Assembly (NCBI RefSeq): GCF_004745575.1
Contig: NZ_RPEM01000012.1
Location: 34,913 to 98,912, forward strand
Direction: 5' to 3'
From: Pseudotabrizicola sediminis
Lineage (GTDB): Bacteria; Pseudomonadota; Alphaproteobacteria; Rhodobacterales; Rhodobacteraceae
Length of the DNA stretch: 64,000 nt
Shown here one piece after another: positions 8,944 to 17,134 of this stretch (position 1 is the first letter of the stretch; every line of letters starts with the position of its first letter). The translations under genes and the position numbers were made by a program. Under the pieces are notes generated by a model, which had not been told where the DNA came from, did no database searches, and was given only the letters and a program-made list of their open reading frames with translations.

Positions 8944-9444
8944 ATGGCCACCGCCGAGACGCATTATACCTTGCCGTTGCCCAGCTTCGACCAGCCGGTC
9001 AAACTGCTGATCGTGGTGGCCCCCTATTACAAGGATATCACCGACAACATGGTGGCCGGTGCCCGCGTCATTGCCGCCAGCTGCGGGGCCGAGGTGGAGC
9101 TGATCGAGGTGCCCGGCGCGCTGGAAGTGCCGACCGCCATCGCCATGGCCGAGCGTCAGGCGAAATACGACGGCTATGTGGCCCTTGGCTGCGTCATCCG
9201 GGGCGAGACCACGCATTACGATACCGTGTGCAACGACAGCAGCCGCGCCATCAGCCTCCTGGGGCTGCAAGGGGCATGCATCGGCAATGGCATCCTTACG
9301 GTTGAAAACCGCAGCCAGGCCGAGGTGCGGGCCGATCCGGCCGGGCAGAATAAAGGTGGTGGGGCAGCAGCGGCGGCCTTGCACCTGATCGCGCTTTCGC
9401 GCAAATGGGCGGGCCAGACGACAGGGATCGGGTTCCGCGCATGA
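8944..9444 (+). CDS. ribH: 6,7-dimethyl-8-ribityllumazine synthase
   Basis: 166-residue enzyme that condenses 5-amino-6-ribitylaminouracil with the butanone phosphate from RibB. Family landmarks are VVAPYYKDITDNMVAGA (substrate-binding loop), VPGALEVPTAI, and GCVIRGETTHYDTVCND, in which the His of THYD is the expected catalytic histidine; ENRSQAEVRA replaces the more common NxEQAxxRA. Length is normal for subunits that assemble into pentamers or 60-mers. It lies three bases after ribBX and overlaps the nusB start by four bases (ATGA), so the three are one translational unit. Confidence 0.95.
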   Translation: MATAETHYTLPLPSFDQPVKLLIVVAPYYKDITDNMVAGARVIAASCGAEVELIEVPGALEVPTAIAMAERQAKYDGYVALGCVIRGETTHYDTVCNDSSRAISLLGLQGACIGNGILTVENRSQAEVRADPAGQNKGGGAAAAALHLIALSRKWAGQTTGIGFRA

Positions 9445-9941
9445 CAGACGACACACCGGCGGCCAAGACAGGCGCCAAACCGAGCAACGCCGAGAAAAAG
9501 CAGATGCGCTCTGCCGCGCGGCTTTATGCGGTGCAGGCGCTGTTCCAGATGGAAGTGTCGGGCCAGACCATCAAGGCAATCTGCCGCGAGTTCGAGGTGC
9601 ACCGTTTTGGGGCCACCTACGAAGAAGGCGAATTTGCAGAAGGCGATGTGACGCATTTCCGCAACCTGGTGGATCATGCGGTGAACTTTCAGGCGCTGAT
9701 CGACCAGATGACCGACCGCGCGCTGGTGGCCAAATGGCCGATCGACCGGATCGACCCGGTGCTGCGCGCGCTGTTCCGCGCCGCCGGGGCGGAATTGACT
9801 CAGATGCCGACACCGCCACGGGTTGCGATCACCGAGTTTGTCGATGTGGCCAAAGCCTTTTTTCCCGAGGGCAAAGAATCCAGATTTGTCAACGCGGTGC
9901 TGGATCACATGGCGCATGAGGCCAAGCCCGAAGGGTTCTGA
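9441..9941 (+). CDS. nusB: Transcription antitermination factor NusB
   Basis: 166-residue all-helical RNA-binding protein that with NusE binds boxA and supports rRNA antitermination. The basic N-terminus (NAEKKQMRSAARLYAVQALFQMEVSG) matches the boxA-binding arginine-rich helix region, and the C-terminal half has PIDRIDPVLRALFRAAGAEL and ITEFVDVAKAFFPEGKESRFVNAVLDHMA, the standard NusB ending. Start at 9441 is set by the ATGA overlap with ribH and homologous N-termini; the open frame extends further upstream inside ribH without support. ribH-nusB linkage is common in bacteria. Confidence 0.94.
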   Translation: MTDDTPAAKTGAKPSNAEKKQMRSAARLYAVQALFQMEVSGQTIKAICREFEVHRFGATYEEGEFAEGDVTHFRNLVDHAVNFQALIDQMTDRALVAKWPIDRIDPVLRALFRAAGAELTQMPTPPRVAITEFVDVAKAFFPEGKESRFVNAVLDHMAHEAKPEGF

Positions 9942-10116
9942 TGTGCCATGGCGTTGTGCGCCAGCAGACGGTTCTTTGCTGACCGGATTTCCCTGACATC
10001 GCCGAAAGTCTAAGGCGGCAGTTACCAACGCTGCACAAATCGCCCACCTGCGGCGAAATGGACCTTTCGCTTTTCCATGGCAGCGCTAGTCTTAGGGTCT
10101 GGTCAGGAGCACAGAC

Positions 10117-10446
10117 ATGCCCAAACTCATCCGCCTCTACATTGTGAACGTTGCCATCGGATTCGGCCTATCGGTCGCTTTCGTCACCGGGCTGGTCTGG
10201 CTGGACGTCGCGGGGCTGCAACACCTCATCCTGCAGTCGTCGATGGGATGGGTGGCCGCCTTGATGATGGTCATGGTCAACGGCGTTGTGTTTGGTGGTG
10301 TTCAGTTTGCCATCGCTGTGATGCGGATGGCCGAAGCGCCAGATACCCCGCCGGGCGGTACCCGGGAGCGGCGTGTCCCGGTTCCCGTGCGCGTCGAGGC
10401 TCGGGCCCGCGCGCAATTGCCCCGTGCGCCGCAGAGAAACATCTGA
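10117..10446 (+). CDS. Small inner-membrane protein, unknown function
   Basis: 109-residue predicted membrane protein. Two hydrophobic helices are clear: about residues 6-32 (LYIVNVAIGFGLSVAFVTGL) and about 42-68 (SMGWVAALMMVMVNGVVFGG). The C-terminal 35 residues are Arg/Pro-rich and probably cytoplasmic. Similar two-helix proteins are widespread in Rhodobacteraceae, but I do not recognise a characterised relative. It stands alone, with 175 bases after nusB and 200 bases before the outer-membrane protein. The frame is consistent with coding GC bias. Confidence 0.72.
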   Translation: MPKLIRLYIVNVAIGFGLSVAFVTGLVWLDVAGLQHLILQSSMGWVAALMMVMVNGVVFGGVQFAIAVMRMAEAPDTPPGGTRERRVPVPVRVEARARAQLPRAPQRNI

Positions 10447-10646
10447 ACCATGTTCGGTGCCCCGACGAACATCGGGGCTGCCGAAGCTGTGTCGCAGGAC
10501 ATATAGATCCGAATATCAGCACCTTAACTCCCCTGCGTCACCTCACTTTGCATCACAGAGTGGTGATGGGCGGGAACGCGGGGCGGTTCCATGCGTTTCA
10601 TACGCGACCGGCACGAGAGAGGCCGGTGTGTGTGAAAGGATAGTAT

Positions 10647-11531
10647 ATGACAGTCAAACTCCGCACCTTTGGTGCCGGCGTGCTGGCTATTGCCGCCGCC
10701 CAAGTTGCTTTTGCACCTTCGGCTATGGCACAGGTCGCCATCACAGGCGTCGAGACTCTTGACGACCGGATTGACGATATCGAAGACGATGTCCGGGACG
10801 ACATGCAGCGCGCTGAAGATTCCGCGCGCTTTGGCAACCCGGAATTCCGTCCGGGTCTGAGCGGTAGCGCATCTTTGGGCTATTCGGGCAAGACCGGCAA
10901 CAACGAGTCGCAGGATCTGACCGCGGGTGTGCGTCTTCGCTTTGCCCAAGGCCAGTTCGTTCAGACACTTGGCGCGGCCCTCGACTTTGCCGAGGCGAAC
11001 AACGAGTCCACCAAGGAAGATGTGTTTGTCGTCTATGACGCCAATTACTATTTCGACCAGAACTTCTATGGCTTTGTTCTGGGCCGTCTGAAAACCAATG
11101 GTCTGGCGACCAATCCCGATCCCGACTGGGATGGCGAAGGCGATGACCCTCGGCTCGAAAACACCCGTCGCGATGCGTTCCTCGGCTTCGGCCCGGGTTA
11201 CCGCATCGTGAACACGCCGGACATGACTTGGCGTGTGCAAGCCGGTGTTGGCGTCAGCTATCTGCAGGATGGTCTGAAAAATTCGGAAACCGAAGTCGGC
11301 TATCTTGCCGCGTCGCGGTTCTTTTACCGGATCAACGACAACTTCTTCGTGACAAATGACACCGATGTTCTGAAGTCGGATACGGCCCTGCGCGCGAACA
11401 ACGATCTTGGCCTGAACGTCAAGATGACCGACGCTTTCTCGACCCGCGTCAGCTACCTGACCGAGTATGACGAAAGCCGCGCCATCCGCACCGACAACAA
11501 GCTGGGCGTTTCGCTGGTGTTCGGCTTCTGA
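10647..11531 (+). CDS. Outer-membrane beta-barrel protein (DUF481-like)
   Basis: 294-residue exported protein. A Sec signal peptide (residues 1 to about 28, ending PSAMA-Q) is followed by an acidic helical stretch (ETLDDRIDDIEDDVRDDMQ) and then alternating amphipathic strands from GLSGSASLGYSGKTGNNESQ to the end. The last residue is Phe (LGVSLVFGF), the classic outer-membrane targeting signature. Strand spacing and 'GYSGKTGN.ES' resemble the DUF481/YdiY group of small barrels of unknown function. AAAGGA precedes the ATG, and a strong intrinsic terminator follows at 11555, so it is monocistronic and probably well expressed. Confidence 0.83.
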   Translation: MTVKLRTFGAGVLAIAAAQVAFAPSAMAQVAITGVETLDDRIDDIEDDVRDDMQRAEDSARFGNPEFRPGLSGSASLGYSGKTGNNESQDLTAGVRLRFAQGQFVQTLGAALDFAEANNESTKEDVFVVYDANYYFDQNFYGFVLGRLKTNGLATNPDPDWDGEGDDPRLENTRRDAFLGFGPGYRIVNTPDMTWRVQAGVGVSYLQDGLKNSETEVGYLAASRFFYRINDNFFVTNDTDVLKSDTALRANNDLGLNVKMTDAFSTRVSYLTEYDESRAIRTDNKLGVSLVFGF

Positions 11532-11554
11532 GCCGGAAAACCCCACACAGCAGG

Positions 11555-11585
11555 AAAGGGGCGGAGAAATCCGCCCCTTTTTCTT
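11555..11585 (+). terminator. Intrinsic terminator after the outer-membrane barrel gene
   Basis: An 11-bp perfect stem, AAAGGGGCGGA (11555-11565) with TCCGCCCCTTT (11570-11580), closed by a GAAA tetraloop and followed by TTCTT. This is a textbook Rho-independent terminator 24 bases after the stop. Confidence 0.93.
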
Positions 11586-11816
11586 GTCTGCCGTCAAAGA
11601 GTTTGGGTGGCGGGCCCGCAGCAGCCGTGGGTGGCATGGTTTCCCGAGAGCCAGAGGTCTCAGGTGGGCACCAGGTAGCAAGACCAGGATCTTGCCAGAG
11701 CCAGCATCCATTCGTTTGCTTATCGGCCACTGGAAAAAAGCCCCAGCACGCGAAGAGCAGCACCCGCCACAGCAATAGATAGGGCCACTGCAGCCCGTCT
11801 GCAAGGCTTGTCAGAT

Positions 11817-11831
11817 GTTCATCTTTCGTTC
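11817..11831 (+). promoter_or_regulatory. Alphaproteobacterial SOS (LexA) box upstream of mmcB
   Basis: GTTC at 11817-11820 and GTTC at 11828-11831 are separated by exactly seven bases (ATCTTTC), matching the direct-repeat LexA operator GTTC-N7-GTTC of alphaproteobacteria. It ends 11 bases before the mmcB start, where LexA would block transcription or initiation. Confidence 0.82.
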
Positions 11832-11842
11832 ATACGTATCTC

Positions 11843-12307
11843 ATGGATGTCATGACCGACCCCTTGCCGCCACTGCCCGGCCAGCGCCTTGCGCGTGGCG
11901 TGGCGCGTGCCCTGCGTGACCTCGGGTTCGTTACGGTTGAAGAACTGGTGCCCGCGCCGGGTCTGCGGGTCGATCTGATGGCGCTTGGCCCCAAGGGGCA
12001 GGTCTGGGTGATCGAATGCAAATCCTGCCGCGCCGATTATCAGGCCGACCGGAAGTGGCAGAAGTACCTGCCGTGGTGTGACCGGTTTTTCTGGGCGGTC
12101 GATGCGGATTTTCCGGGCGGTTTGCTGCCAGAGGAGACCGGCCTGATTCTTGCCGATTCCTATGGGGCCGAAATCATGCGCATGGGGCCGGACTCACCGC
12201 TTGCCCCGGCGCGGCGCAAGGCATTGGTGCAGGGGTTTGCCCGGCACGCCGCGCTGCGGCTGCAGGCCCTGCGCGACCCGGCGGGGGTTATTTCCGCCTG
12301 GGCTTAG
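11843..12307 (+). CDS. mmcB: MmcB-family DNA repair protein
   Basis: 154-residue cytosolic protein of the MmcB family, first linked to mitomycin C resistance and the SOS response in Caulobacter; it has a PD-(D/E)XK nuclease-like fold. Visible core: ELVPAPGLRVDLMALGPKGQVWVIECKSCRADYQADRKWQKYL, in which D...(17 residues)...E-C-K matches the D-(E)xK catalytic pattern. It continues FWAVDADFPGGLLPEETGLILAD, also typical. The start is ATG at 11843; an ATG at 11852 is possible. A GTTC-N7-GTTC box directly upstream supports DNA-damage induction. The 3' end overlaps the convergent DUF6324 gene by 20 bases. Confidence 0.9.
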   Translation: MDVMTDPLPPLPGQRLARGVARALRDLGFVTVEELVPAPGLRVDLMALGPKGQVWVIECKSCRADYQADRKWQKYLPWCDRFFWAVDADFPGGLLPEETGLILADSYGAEIMRMGPDSPLAPARRKALVQGFARHAALRLQALRDPAGVISAWA

Positions 12308-12521
12308 GCTTGCCGCCGGCCGGGCCCTTGTCGTTGCCCATGGCGCGCACCGCTTCGGCCGCTGCGCGCAGCTCTTCGGCGATTTCTTCGGCCTCTTCGG
12401 GTTCGAAATCCAGCGGCAGTTCAACGCCGCCGTCGGCTTCGATGTAGATGCGAACCATTCCGGCCGAGGTCGGCCCGATCTGAAGGTTTGCGGCGATTTC
12501 GCTTTCCTTGTCGATGCCCAT
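12288..12521 (-). CDS. DUF6324-like small acidic protein
   Basis: 77-residue protein beginning MGIDKESEIAANLQIGPT, followed by GMVRIYIEADGGVELPLDF, EPEEAEEIAEELRAAAEAV and a basic KPKPRRK tail. This pattern matches a small Rhodobacteraceae family of unknown function that I recall as DUF6324. The open frame extends to 12656, but homologous N-termini and an AAGGGGG-like ribosome site favour ATG at 12521. It is convergent with mmcB and overlaps its end. Likely a soluble alpha/beta mini-protein; no function can be proposed. Confidence 0.75.
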   Translation of the reverse strand: MGIDKESEIAANLQIGPTSAGMVRIYIEADGGVELPLDFEPEEAEEIAEELRAAAEAVRAMGNDKGPAGGKPKPRRK

Positions 12522-12686
12522 TGCGGCCCCCTTGTTGTGGAGCTTCCCGCCTAGCGTTCTTTGCCGCGTTCTGCAAGCGTACCGGCCTGCGGCATGCGCA
12601 GGCCCAGGCAGGATCGTGATCAGACGGGCAAGTTTTGCGTCAAAGCCTGCTTGCAATCCAAATCAAGGGGGGTTAAATCGCCCCAC

Positions 12687-12763
12687 GTGCCGGCTTAGCT
12701 CAGTTGGTTAGAGCACTAGATTGTGGATCTAGGGGTCCCCCGTTCGAGCCGGGGAGCTGGTAC
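12687..12763 (+). tRNA. tRNA-His (anticodon GTG)
   Basis: Cloverleaf is complete: acceptor TGCCGGC (12688-12694) pairs with GCTGGTA (12756-12762), and the histidine-specific extra G at 12687 faces C73 at 12763. The D-arm has AGCTCAGTTGGTTAGAGC, the anticodon stem-loop is CTAGA-TTGTGGA-TCTAG with GTG at 12723-12725, and the T-arm contains GTTCGAGCC. CA follows C73 in the DNA, so a full CCA is not encoded beyond C73. Confidence 0.97.
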
Positions 12764-12881
12764 CATTCTTTCTTAAAGCAACCACGTCCGAAGCCCCCTG
12801 TGGGGCCTTGTGGCGTGGACGCTCTTTCCCTCGGCGCAGGGCTTGGTTATGGTCGCCCTCCGACCTTACGGGAATGCCATC

Positions 12882-15215
12882 ATGACGCCAGACACCACCC
12901 GCCGCATCGCGCAAACCATCGCGACCGAGATCAACGCGCAAACCCCGCAGGTCACCGCCGCTGTGGCGCTGCTGGATGAAGGCGCGACCGTGCCCTTCAT
13001 CGCGCGCTACCGCAAAGAGGTGACGGGGGGGCTGGACGATTCGCAGCTGCGCCTGCTGGCGGAACGGCTTGTGTATTTGCGCGAGATGGAAGGGCGGCGG
13101 GCAGCGATTGTCGCGTCGATCACCGAACAGGGCAAGATGACCGACCCTCTGGCGCTGTCGATTGCCAAGGCGGTGACCAAGGCAGAGCTGGAAGACATCT
13201 ATCTGCCCTACAAGCCCAAACGCCGCACCAAGGCGATGATTGCGCGTGAAAACGGGTTGCAGCCGCTGGTTGATGCCATTCTGGCCGACCGCAATGCCGA
13301 TCCTGCGGTCTTGGCCAAGGGCTTCATCACCGATGCTGTGCCGGATGTGAAAGCGGCGCTGGAAGGCGCGCGCGACATCATCGCCGAGGGTCTGTCGGAA
13401 AACGCCACGCTGCTGGGCCGGTTGCGCGAGCACATGAAAAAGGTCGCCCGCCTGTCGGCGAAGGGGATCGCGGGCAAAGAGACCGAGGGTGCCAAATTCT
13501 CGGATTATTTCGCGCATGATGAGCCGTGGGCCACTGCCCCCAGCCACCGCGTGCTGGCCATGCTGCGCGGTCGGAACGAAGGCTTTCTGACCATCGATCT
13601 GGAAATCGACCCCGACGCCCCGCGCGGCACCAGCCCGGCGGAGCAGGCCTGCGGTGCGGCGCTGTCGGCCGGAACCAAAGGCGCATGCGACACATGGTTG
13701 CGCGAGGCCGCCAGCTGGGCTTGGCGGATTAAGCTGAAAACGTCACTCACCCTTGACCTGATGGGCGAATTGCGCGACCGGGCCGAGGCCGAGGCGATCA
13801 ATGTCTTCGCCCGCAACCTGAAAGACCTGCTGCTTGCAGCACCTGCAGGTGGCAAGGCCACCATGGGGCTGGACCCCGGTATCCGTACCGGGGTCAAGGT
13901 CGCGGTGGTTGATGCAACGGGCAAGGTGCTGGCGACCGATACGGTCTATCCGTTCCAGCCCAAGAATGATCTGCGCGGCGCGCAGGTGGCCATTGCGCAA
14001 GCGATCGGCAAGCACAAGGTGCAGCTGATCGCCATCGGCAACGGCACCGCCAGCCGCGAGACGGAAAAGATGGTGGCCGACCTTCTGGCGGTGCTGCCGG
14101 GCAGCGAAAAACCGGTCAAGGTCATTGTGTCCGAGGCGGGGGCTTCGGTCTATTCCGCCTCGGAACTGGCCGCGAAAGAGTTTCCCGATCTGGATGTATC
14201 GCTGCGCGGCGCGGTCAGTATCGCGCGGCGCCTGCAAGACCCGCTGGCGGAACTGGTCAAGATCGAGCCCAAAAGCATCGGCGTCGGCCAGTATCAGCAT
14301 GACGTCGACCAGCACCGCCTTGGCCGGTCACTGGAAGCGGTGGTCGAAGATGCGGTGAACGCGGTCGGCGTCGACCTCAACACCGCCTCTGCCCCGCTGC
14401 TGGCGCGGGTGTCGGGCGTGGGGGCAGGACTGGCCGAGGCGATTGTGGCGCACCGCGATGCCAACGGCCCGTTCAACACCCGACGGGAACTGCTCAAGGT
14501 GGCCCGCCTTGGCCCCAAGGCATTTGAACAGGCCGCAGGTTTTCTGCGCATTGCTGGCGGCAAGGAGCCGCTTGATGCGTCATCTGTCCACCCCGAAGCC
14601 TATGACGTTGCCCGCCGCATCACCGCCGCCTGTGGCCGCGACATCCGCAGCCTGATGGGCGATGCGACAGCCCTGCAAAAGCTGGACCCGCGGGCATTTA
14701 TCGACGACCGTTTCGGCCTGCCCACCGTTAAGGACATTCTGGCCGAGCTGGAAAAGCCGGGGCGCGATCCGCGCCCCAGCTTCCGCACCGCCACCTTTAC
14801 CGAAGGCGTGAACGAAATCCGCGACCTGAAGCCCGGCATGATGCTTGAAGGTACGGTGACCAATGTCGCGGCCTTTGGGGCCTTTGTCGATGTCGGGGTG
14901 CATCAGGACGGGCTGGTGCATGTGAGCCAGCTGGCCGACCGTTTCGTGAAAGACCCGCATGAGGTGGTGAAGGCCGGCGATGTGGTGCAGGTCCGCGTGG
15001 TCGAGGTGGACGCGGCGCGCAAACGTATTGCGCTGACCATGCGCAAGGACAGCGCCGATGCCCGCGAGACCGCGCGCGAGCGCGCGGCGGACCGGGCAGA
15101 CAAACCCGCCCCCCGGGGCAAGCCGCAGCCGATGCAGGCCGCGCCGCAGGGGGCGTCTGCGGGCACCAGCGCCAACCCCTTTGCCGATGCGCTGCGGGGA
15201 AAATTCGGGAAGTAA
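12882..15215 (+). CDS. tex: Tex transcription accessory protein (S1 RNA-binding)
   Basis: 777-residue Tex/YhgF family protein, a nucleic-acid-binding factor with effects on transcription and stress tolerance. Domain order is standard: N-terminal helical domain ([28 protein letters not shown]), YqgF/RuvC-like domain ([20 protein letters not shown] near residue 330; [15 protein letters not shown]), helix-hairpin-helix motifs ([33 protein letters not shown]) and C-terminal S1 domain ([32 protein letters not shown]), then a basic Ala-rich tail. The ATG at 12882 is chosen from homologous N-termini; upstream in-frame codons to 12810 lack support. Shortly after tRNA-His; followed by a short repeat-like motif. 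Confidence 0.95.
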   Translation: MTPDTTRRIAQTIATEINAQTPQVTAAVALLDEGATVPFIARYRKEVTGGLDDSQLRLLAERLVYLREMEGRRAAIVASITEQGKMTDPLALSIAKAVTKAELEDIYLPYKPKRRTKAMIARENGLQPLVDAILADRNADPAVLAKGFITDAVPDVKAALEGARDIIAEGLSENATLLGRLREHMKKVARLSAKGIAGKETEGAKFSDYFAHDEPWATAPSHRVLAMLRGRNEGFLTIDLEIDPDAPRGTSPAEQACGAALSAGTKGACDTWLREAASWAWRIKLKTSLTLDLMGELRDRAEAEAINVFARNLKDLLLAAPAGGKATMGLDPGIRTGVKVAVVDATGKVLATDTVYPFQPKNDLRGAQVAIAQAIGKHKVQLIAIGNGTASRETEKMVADLLAVLPGSEKPVKVIVSEAGASVYSASELAAKEFPDLDVSLRGAVSIARRLQDPLAELVKIEPKSIGVGQYQHDVDQHRLGRSLEAVVEDAVNAVGVDLNTASAPLLARVSGVGAGLAEAIVAHRDANGPFNTRRELLKVARLGPKAFEQAAGFLRIAGGKEPLDASSVHPEAYDVARRITAACGRDIRSLMGDATALQKLDPRAFIDDRFGLPTVKDILAELEKPGRDPRPSFRTATFTEGVNEIRDLKPGMMLEGTVTNVAAFGAFVDVGVHQDGLVHVSQLADRFVKDPHEVVKAGDVVQVRVVEVDAARKRIALTMRKDSADARETARERAADRADKPAPRGKPQPMQAAPQGASAGTSANPFADALRGKFGK

Positions 15216-15217
15216 GA

Positions 15218-15240
15218 GGAGTATTTGCAAAGCAGCACTC
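15218..15240 (+). repeat. Short intergenic repeat, copy 1
   Basis: 23 bases just after the tex stop match 18 of 23 positions of a segment at 29001-29023 (shared core TATTT..AAAGCAGCA.TC). Both copies are intergenic and in the same orientation. A dispersed family element is likely but cannot be proved from two copies. Confidence 0.4.
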
Positions 15241-15320
15241 GAGGGCGGTCTGCCGGATTGCTGCGTGCTGAAACACACCCGCCAGAGGCAGGCGAACGTC
15301 CGGCGGGGCGAACCCGCCGC

Positions 15321-15755
15321 TCAGTTCGCCTTGCGTTTGGGCAGGAAGGGCAGGGGGGCCACCGGCACGCCGTCTTCGATCAGCTTTTTTGCCTCTTCCG
15401 GTCTGGCCTCGCCGTAAATGGCGCGTTCCTGGCTAAGCCCGTCATGCATCTTGCGGGCCTCGGCGGCAAAATTCAGTCCGACATATTCGGAGTTGGCCTC
15501 CACCTGCGCGCGCAAGGCGGCAATCGCCTGCTCTACCTCGGTTTTCGGCTGTGACAGCGGTGTGGCAGGTTGCGGTGTGGCGGCATGGCGCGCCGGGCGC
15601 ACGGCGGGGGCCATCAACAGCTTTTCCACATCTGGCGCACCGCAGATGGCACAGCTTACATGCCCCGCAGCGCGCAACGAGTCGTAAGCCGCTGCCGACT
15701 GAAACCAGCTGTCGAATTCATGGGCATTGCTACATTTCAGGCTATAACGGATCAT
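15321..15755 (-). CDS. DUF1178 family protein
   Basis: 144-residue protein beginning MIRYSLKCSNAHEFDSWF, with two Cys pairs' worth of metal-site residues (LKCSNAHEF and VSCAICGAPDVEK) that suggest a zinc-ribbon-like N-terminal domain. The C-terminal portion EYVGLNFAAEARKMHDG and ARPEEAKKLIEDGVPVAPLPFLPKRK is the conserved DUF1178 signature. Function is unknown. Length is normal. It is followed, on the same strand and 60 bases upstream, by the NUDIX gene and may be co-transcribed with it, a pairing I recall in related genomes. Confidence 0.88.
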   Translation of the reverse strand: MIRYSLKCSNAHEFDSWFQSAAAYDSLRAAGHVSCAICGAPDVEKLLMAPAVRPARHAATPQPATPLSQPKTEVEQAIAALRAQVEANSEYVGLNFAAEARKMHDGLSQERAIYGEARPEEAKKLIEDGVPVAPLPFLPKRKAN

Positions 15756-15815
15756 GACTGGACCAGTGCAAGGGTTGTATACCCCGTGCCACAGCTAACA
15801 ATCCGCTGCGCGAAT

Positions 15816-16313
15816 TCAAGCGCGCTTTTTGCCGCCGGGTGCACAGACAAGCTTTTGCCCCTTGCTGGACAGCCGCGCCAGCAGGCCACGCAGATCAGGC
15901 TCGGCCACCTTGCGCGCGGCTTTCTGGGCATCGAACCATTTGCGCTGCCGCTGTTTGCGCTCGGGGAATTTATCGGCGAGCCGCGCCACACGCAGGGCAA
16001 AGACGCTGACCACGCAGGGAATCGCCGCGTCGGGCAGGCGCAGTTTGTCGTACCGATAAAAGCCCAGCGGCGCTGCCGCATCAACCTCACCCTGCACGCC
16101 CGCCTCTTCCCAAGCCTCGGTGACAGCGGTTTCGGCAGCGGTCTTGCCCGCCATCGGCCAGCCCTTGGGCATGATCCAGCGCCCGGTGTCGCGGCTGGTG
16201 ATCAACAGCACCTGCACCCGGCCACGATGCATCCGCCAGCACAGGGCAGCGTTCTGTGTGGCATCCCCCATGGACTGGAGCGTGTCAAACTGGTCGGAAG
16301 TGGATTGCTTCAT
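15816..16313 (-). CDS. NUDIX hydrolase (NUDT3/diphosphoinositol-type)
   Basis: 165-residue hydrolase of nucleoside-diphosphate-linked compounds. The NUDIX region is PKGWPMAGKTAAETAVTEAWEEAGV; compared with GX5EX7REUXEEXGU, the metal-binding TEAWEE core is intact, while the first Glu is Lys and the Arg is Thr. This version (GRWIMPKGWPM...A...EAWEEAGV) is common in alphaproteobacterial NUDT3-like proteins, so it is probably active. The C-terminus is basic (SSKGQKLVCAPGGKKRA). It is divergent from the glutathione-peroxidase gene across an unusually AT-rich 269 bases. Confidence 0.85.
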   Translation of the reverse strand: MKQSTSDQFDTLQSMGDATQNAALCWRMHRGRVQVLLITSRDTGRWIMPKGWPMAGKTAAETAVTEAWEEAGVQGEVDAAAPLGFYRYDKLRLPDAAIPCVVSVFALRVARLADKFPERKQRQRKWFDAQKAARKVAEPDLRGLLARLSSKGQKLVCAPGGKKRA

Positions 16314-16525
16314 ATCGTCTTTTTCTTTTTTTTTCTGCTCGACGGACGTGTCTGCTCAAATATCATCGGTGAAAAGTCCGGCGAGGCAAAAAGCTAGGCT
16401 CTTCAACACCGCCCAATGGTACAAGCATATCCGTATGGTCCTCACATATGGTATCTTTGTCAGAAAATTGTCACCCCTGTGGCGGAAAAAACTCCGTATC
16501 ATGCCGACAAATCAGCACGCGCGCT

Positions 16526-16553
16526 TTGACCTTTTTTCTGTCAGGCCTACCAT
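16526..16553 (+). promoter_or_regulatory. Candidate sigma-70 promoter of the exported peroxidase
   Basis: TTGACC at 16526-16531 and TACCAT at 16548-16553 are separated by 16 bases that include a T6 run. The expected start would leave a leader of about 20 bases before the ATG at 16583. Pattern match only. Confidence 0.45.
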
Positions 16554-16569
16554 CAATACAACTATTTGT

Positions 16570-16578
16570 GGGGGGGGG
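16570..16578 (+). repeat. Nine-G homopolymer just before the peroxidase start
   Basis: Nine consecutive G residues end four bases before the ATG at 16583 and occupy the place of the ribosome-binding site. Length variation of such tracts can change expression by altering the spacing or the Shine-Dalgarno match; whether this tract varies is unknown. Confidence 0.6.
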
Positions 16579-16582
16579 ATGC

Positions 16583-17134
16583 ATGCAGCGTCGGGTGTTT
16601 CTGGGTCAGTCTCTGGCTGCCACAGGGCTTGGGCTATGGCCTTTGCGGTCGTTGGCGGCAACGGATGCCGGGGTACCGGGTTTTTCGTTCGCGTCGATTG
16701 ACGGGGGCCGGATTGCGCTGGACGACTGGCGGGGCAATCCGGTGCTGGTGGTGAATACGGCATCGCTCTGCGGCTTTTCTGGGCAGTTTGATGATCTGCA
16801 GGCGCTGCACGACCGGTACAGCGCCCGTGGCCTGCTGGTTCTTGCGGTGCCATCGGACGACTTCAATCAGGAACTTGCCGATGCGCAGGCTGTCAAGGAA
16901 TACTGCGCCCTTCGCTTCGACCTGACGCTGCCGATGACGGATATCACGCATGTGCGCGGCCGGGACGCGCATGCGTTCTACCTTTGGCTGGCGGCCGAGC
17001 ATGGATTTACCCCCGGCTGGAACTTCAACAAGGTGCTGATCGGCCCGGCGGGTGAGGTTCTGGGCACCTGGGGGGCTTCGGTCAAGCCGACATCGAGGGC
17101 CATCACCGGGCGGATCGAGCCCTTGTTGCGGTGA
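16583..17134 (+). CDS. Tat-exported glutathione-peroxidase-like protein
   Basis: 183-residue thiol peroxidase of the glutathione peroxidase family. The N-terminus MQRRVFLGQSLAATGLGLW carries a twin-arginine RRxFL motif, so the folded protein is probably exported to the periplasm, which is unusual for GPx. Catalytic features: NTASLCGFSGQFDDLQALHDRY (peroxidatic Cys), VPSDDFNQEL (in place of the usual FPCNQFGxQE, Gln kept) and PGWNFNKVLIGPAG (Trp and Asn). The reductant is likely thioredoxin-like; this is inference. Start at 16583 was chosen because it gives the signal peptide. The stop overlaps the next gene's GTG (GTGA). Confidence 0.86.
   Translation: MQRRVFLGQSLAATGLGLWPLRSLAATDAGVPGFSFASIDGGRIALDDWRGNPVLVVNTASLCGFSGQFDDLQALHDRYSARGLLVLAVPSDDFNQELADAQAVKEYCALRFDLTLPMTDITHVRGRDAHAFYLWLAAEHGFTPGWNFNKVLIGPAGEVLGTWGASVKPTSRAITGRIEPLLR

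Larger units (their letters stand above)
11532..11842. other. 311-base intergenic region: terminator at one end, SOS operator at the other
   Basis: Holds the terminator of the barrel gene (11555-11585) and the putative LexA box of mmcB (11817-11831). Between them, at about 11590-11810, I see no convincing gene, RNA or repeat; short frames on both strands lack ribosome sites and recognisable protein. Confidence 0.6.
16314..16582. other. AT-rich divergent intergenic region
   Basis: 269 bases between the NUDIX gene and the exported peroxidase, notably richer in A/T than the surroundings, with T-runs at about 16321-16333 and 16531-16537. It contains a candidate sigma-70 promoter (separate entry) and ends in a nine-G run. 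The open frame crossing it from 16448 lacks a ribosome site and is not supported as coding. Confidence 0.55.

Noticed and set aside
7837..9456. Long minus-strand open frame of 539 codons across ribBX and ribH
   Set aside because: It is antisense to two well-supported genes and shows no recognisable protein; high GC creates such frames.
11590..11810. Short open frames on both strands between the barrel gene and mmcB
   Set aside because: No ribosome sites or recognisable proteins; overlapping frames on both strands look random.
15816..16313. NUDIX protein as inactive because its box deviates from consensus
   Set aside because: The core TEAWEEAGV acidic residues remain and this version is common in the NUDT3-like group.
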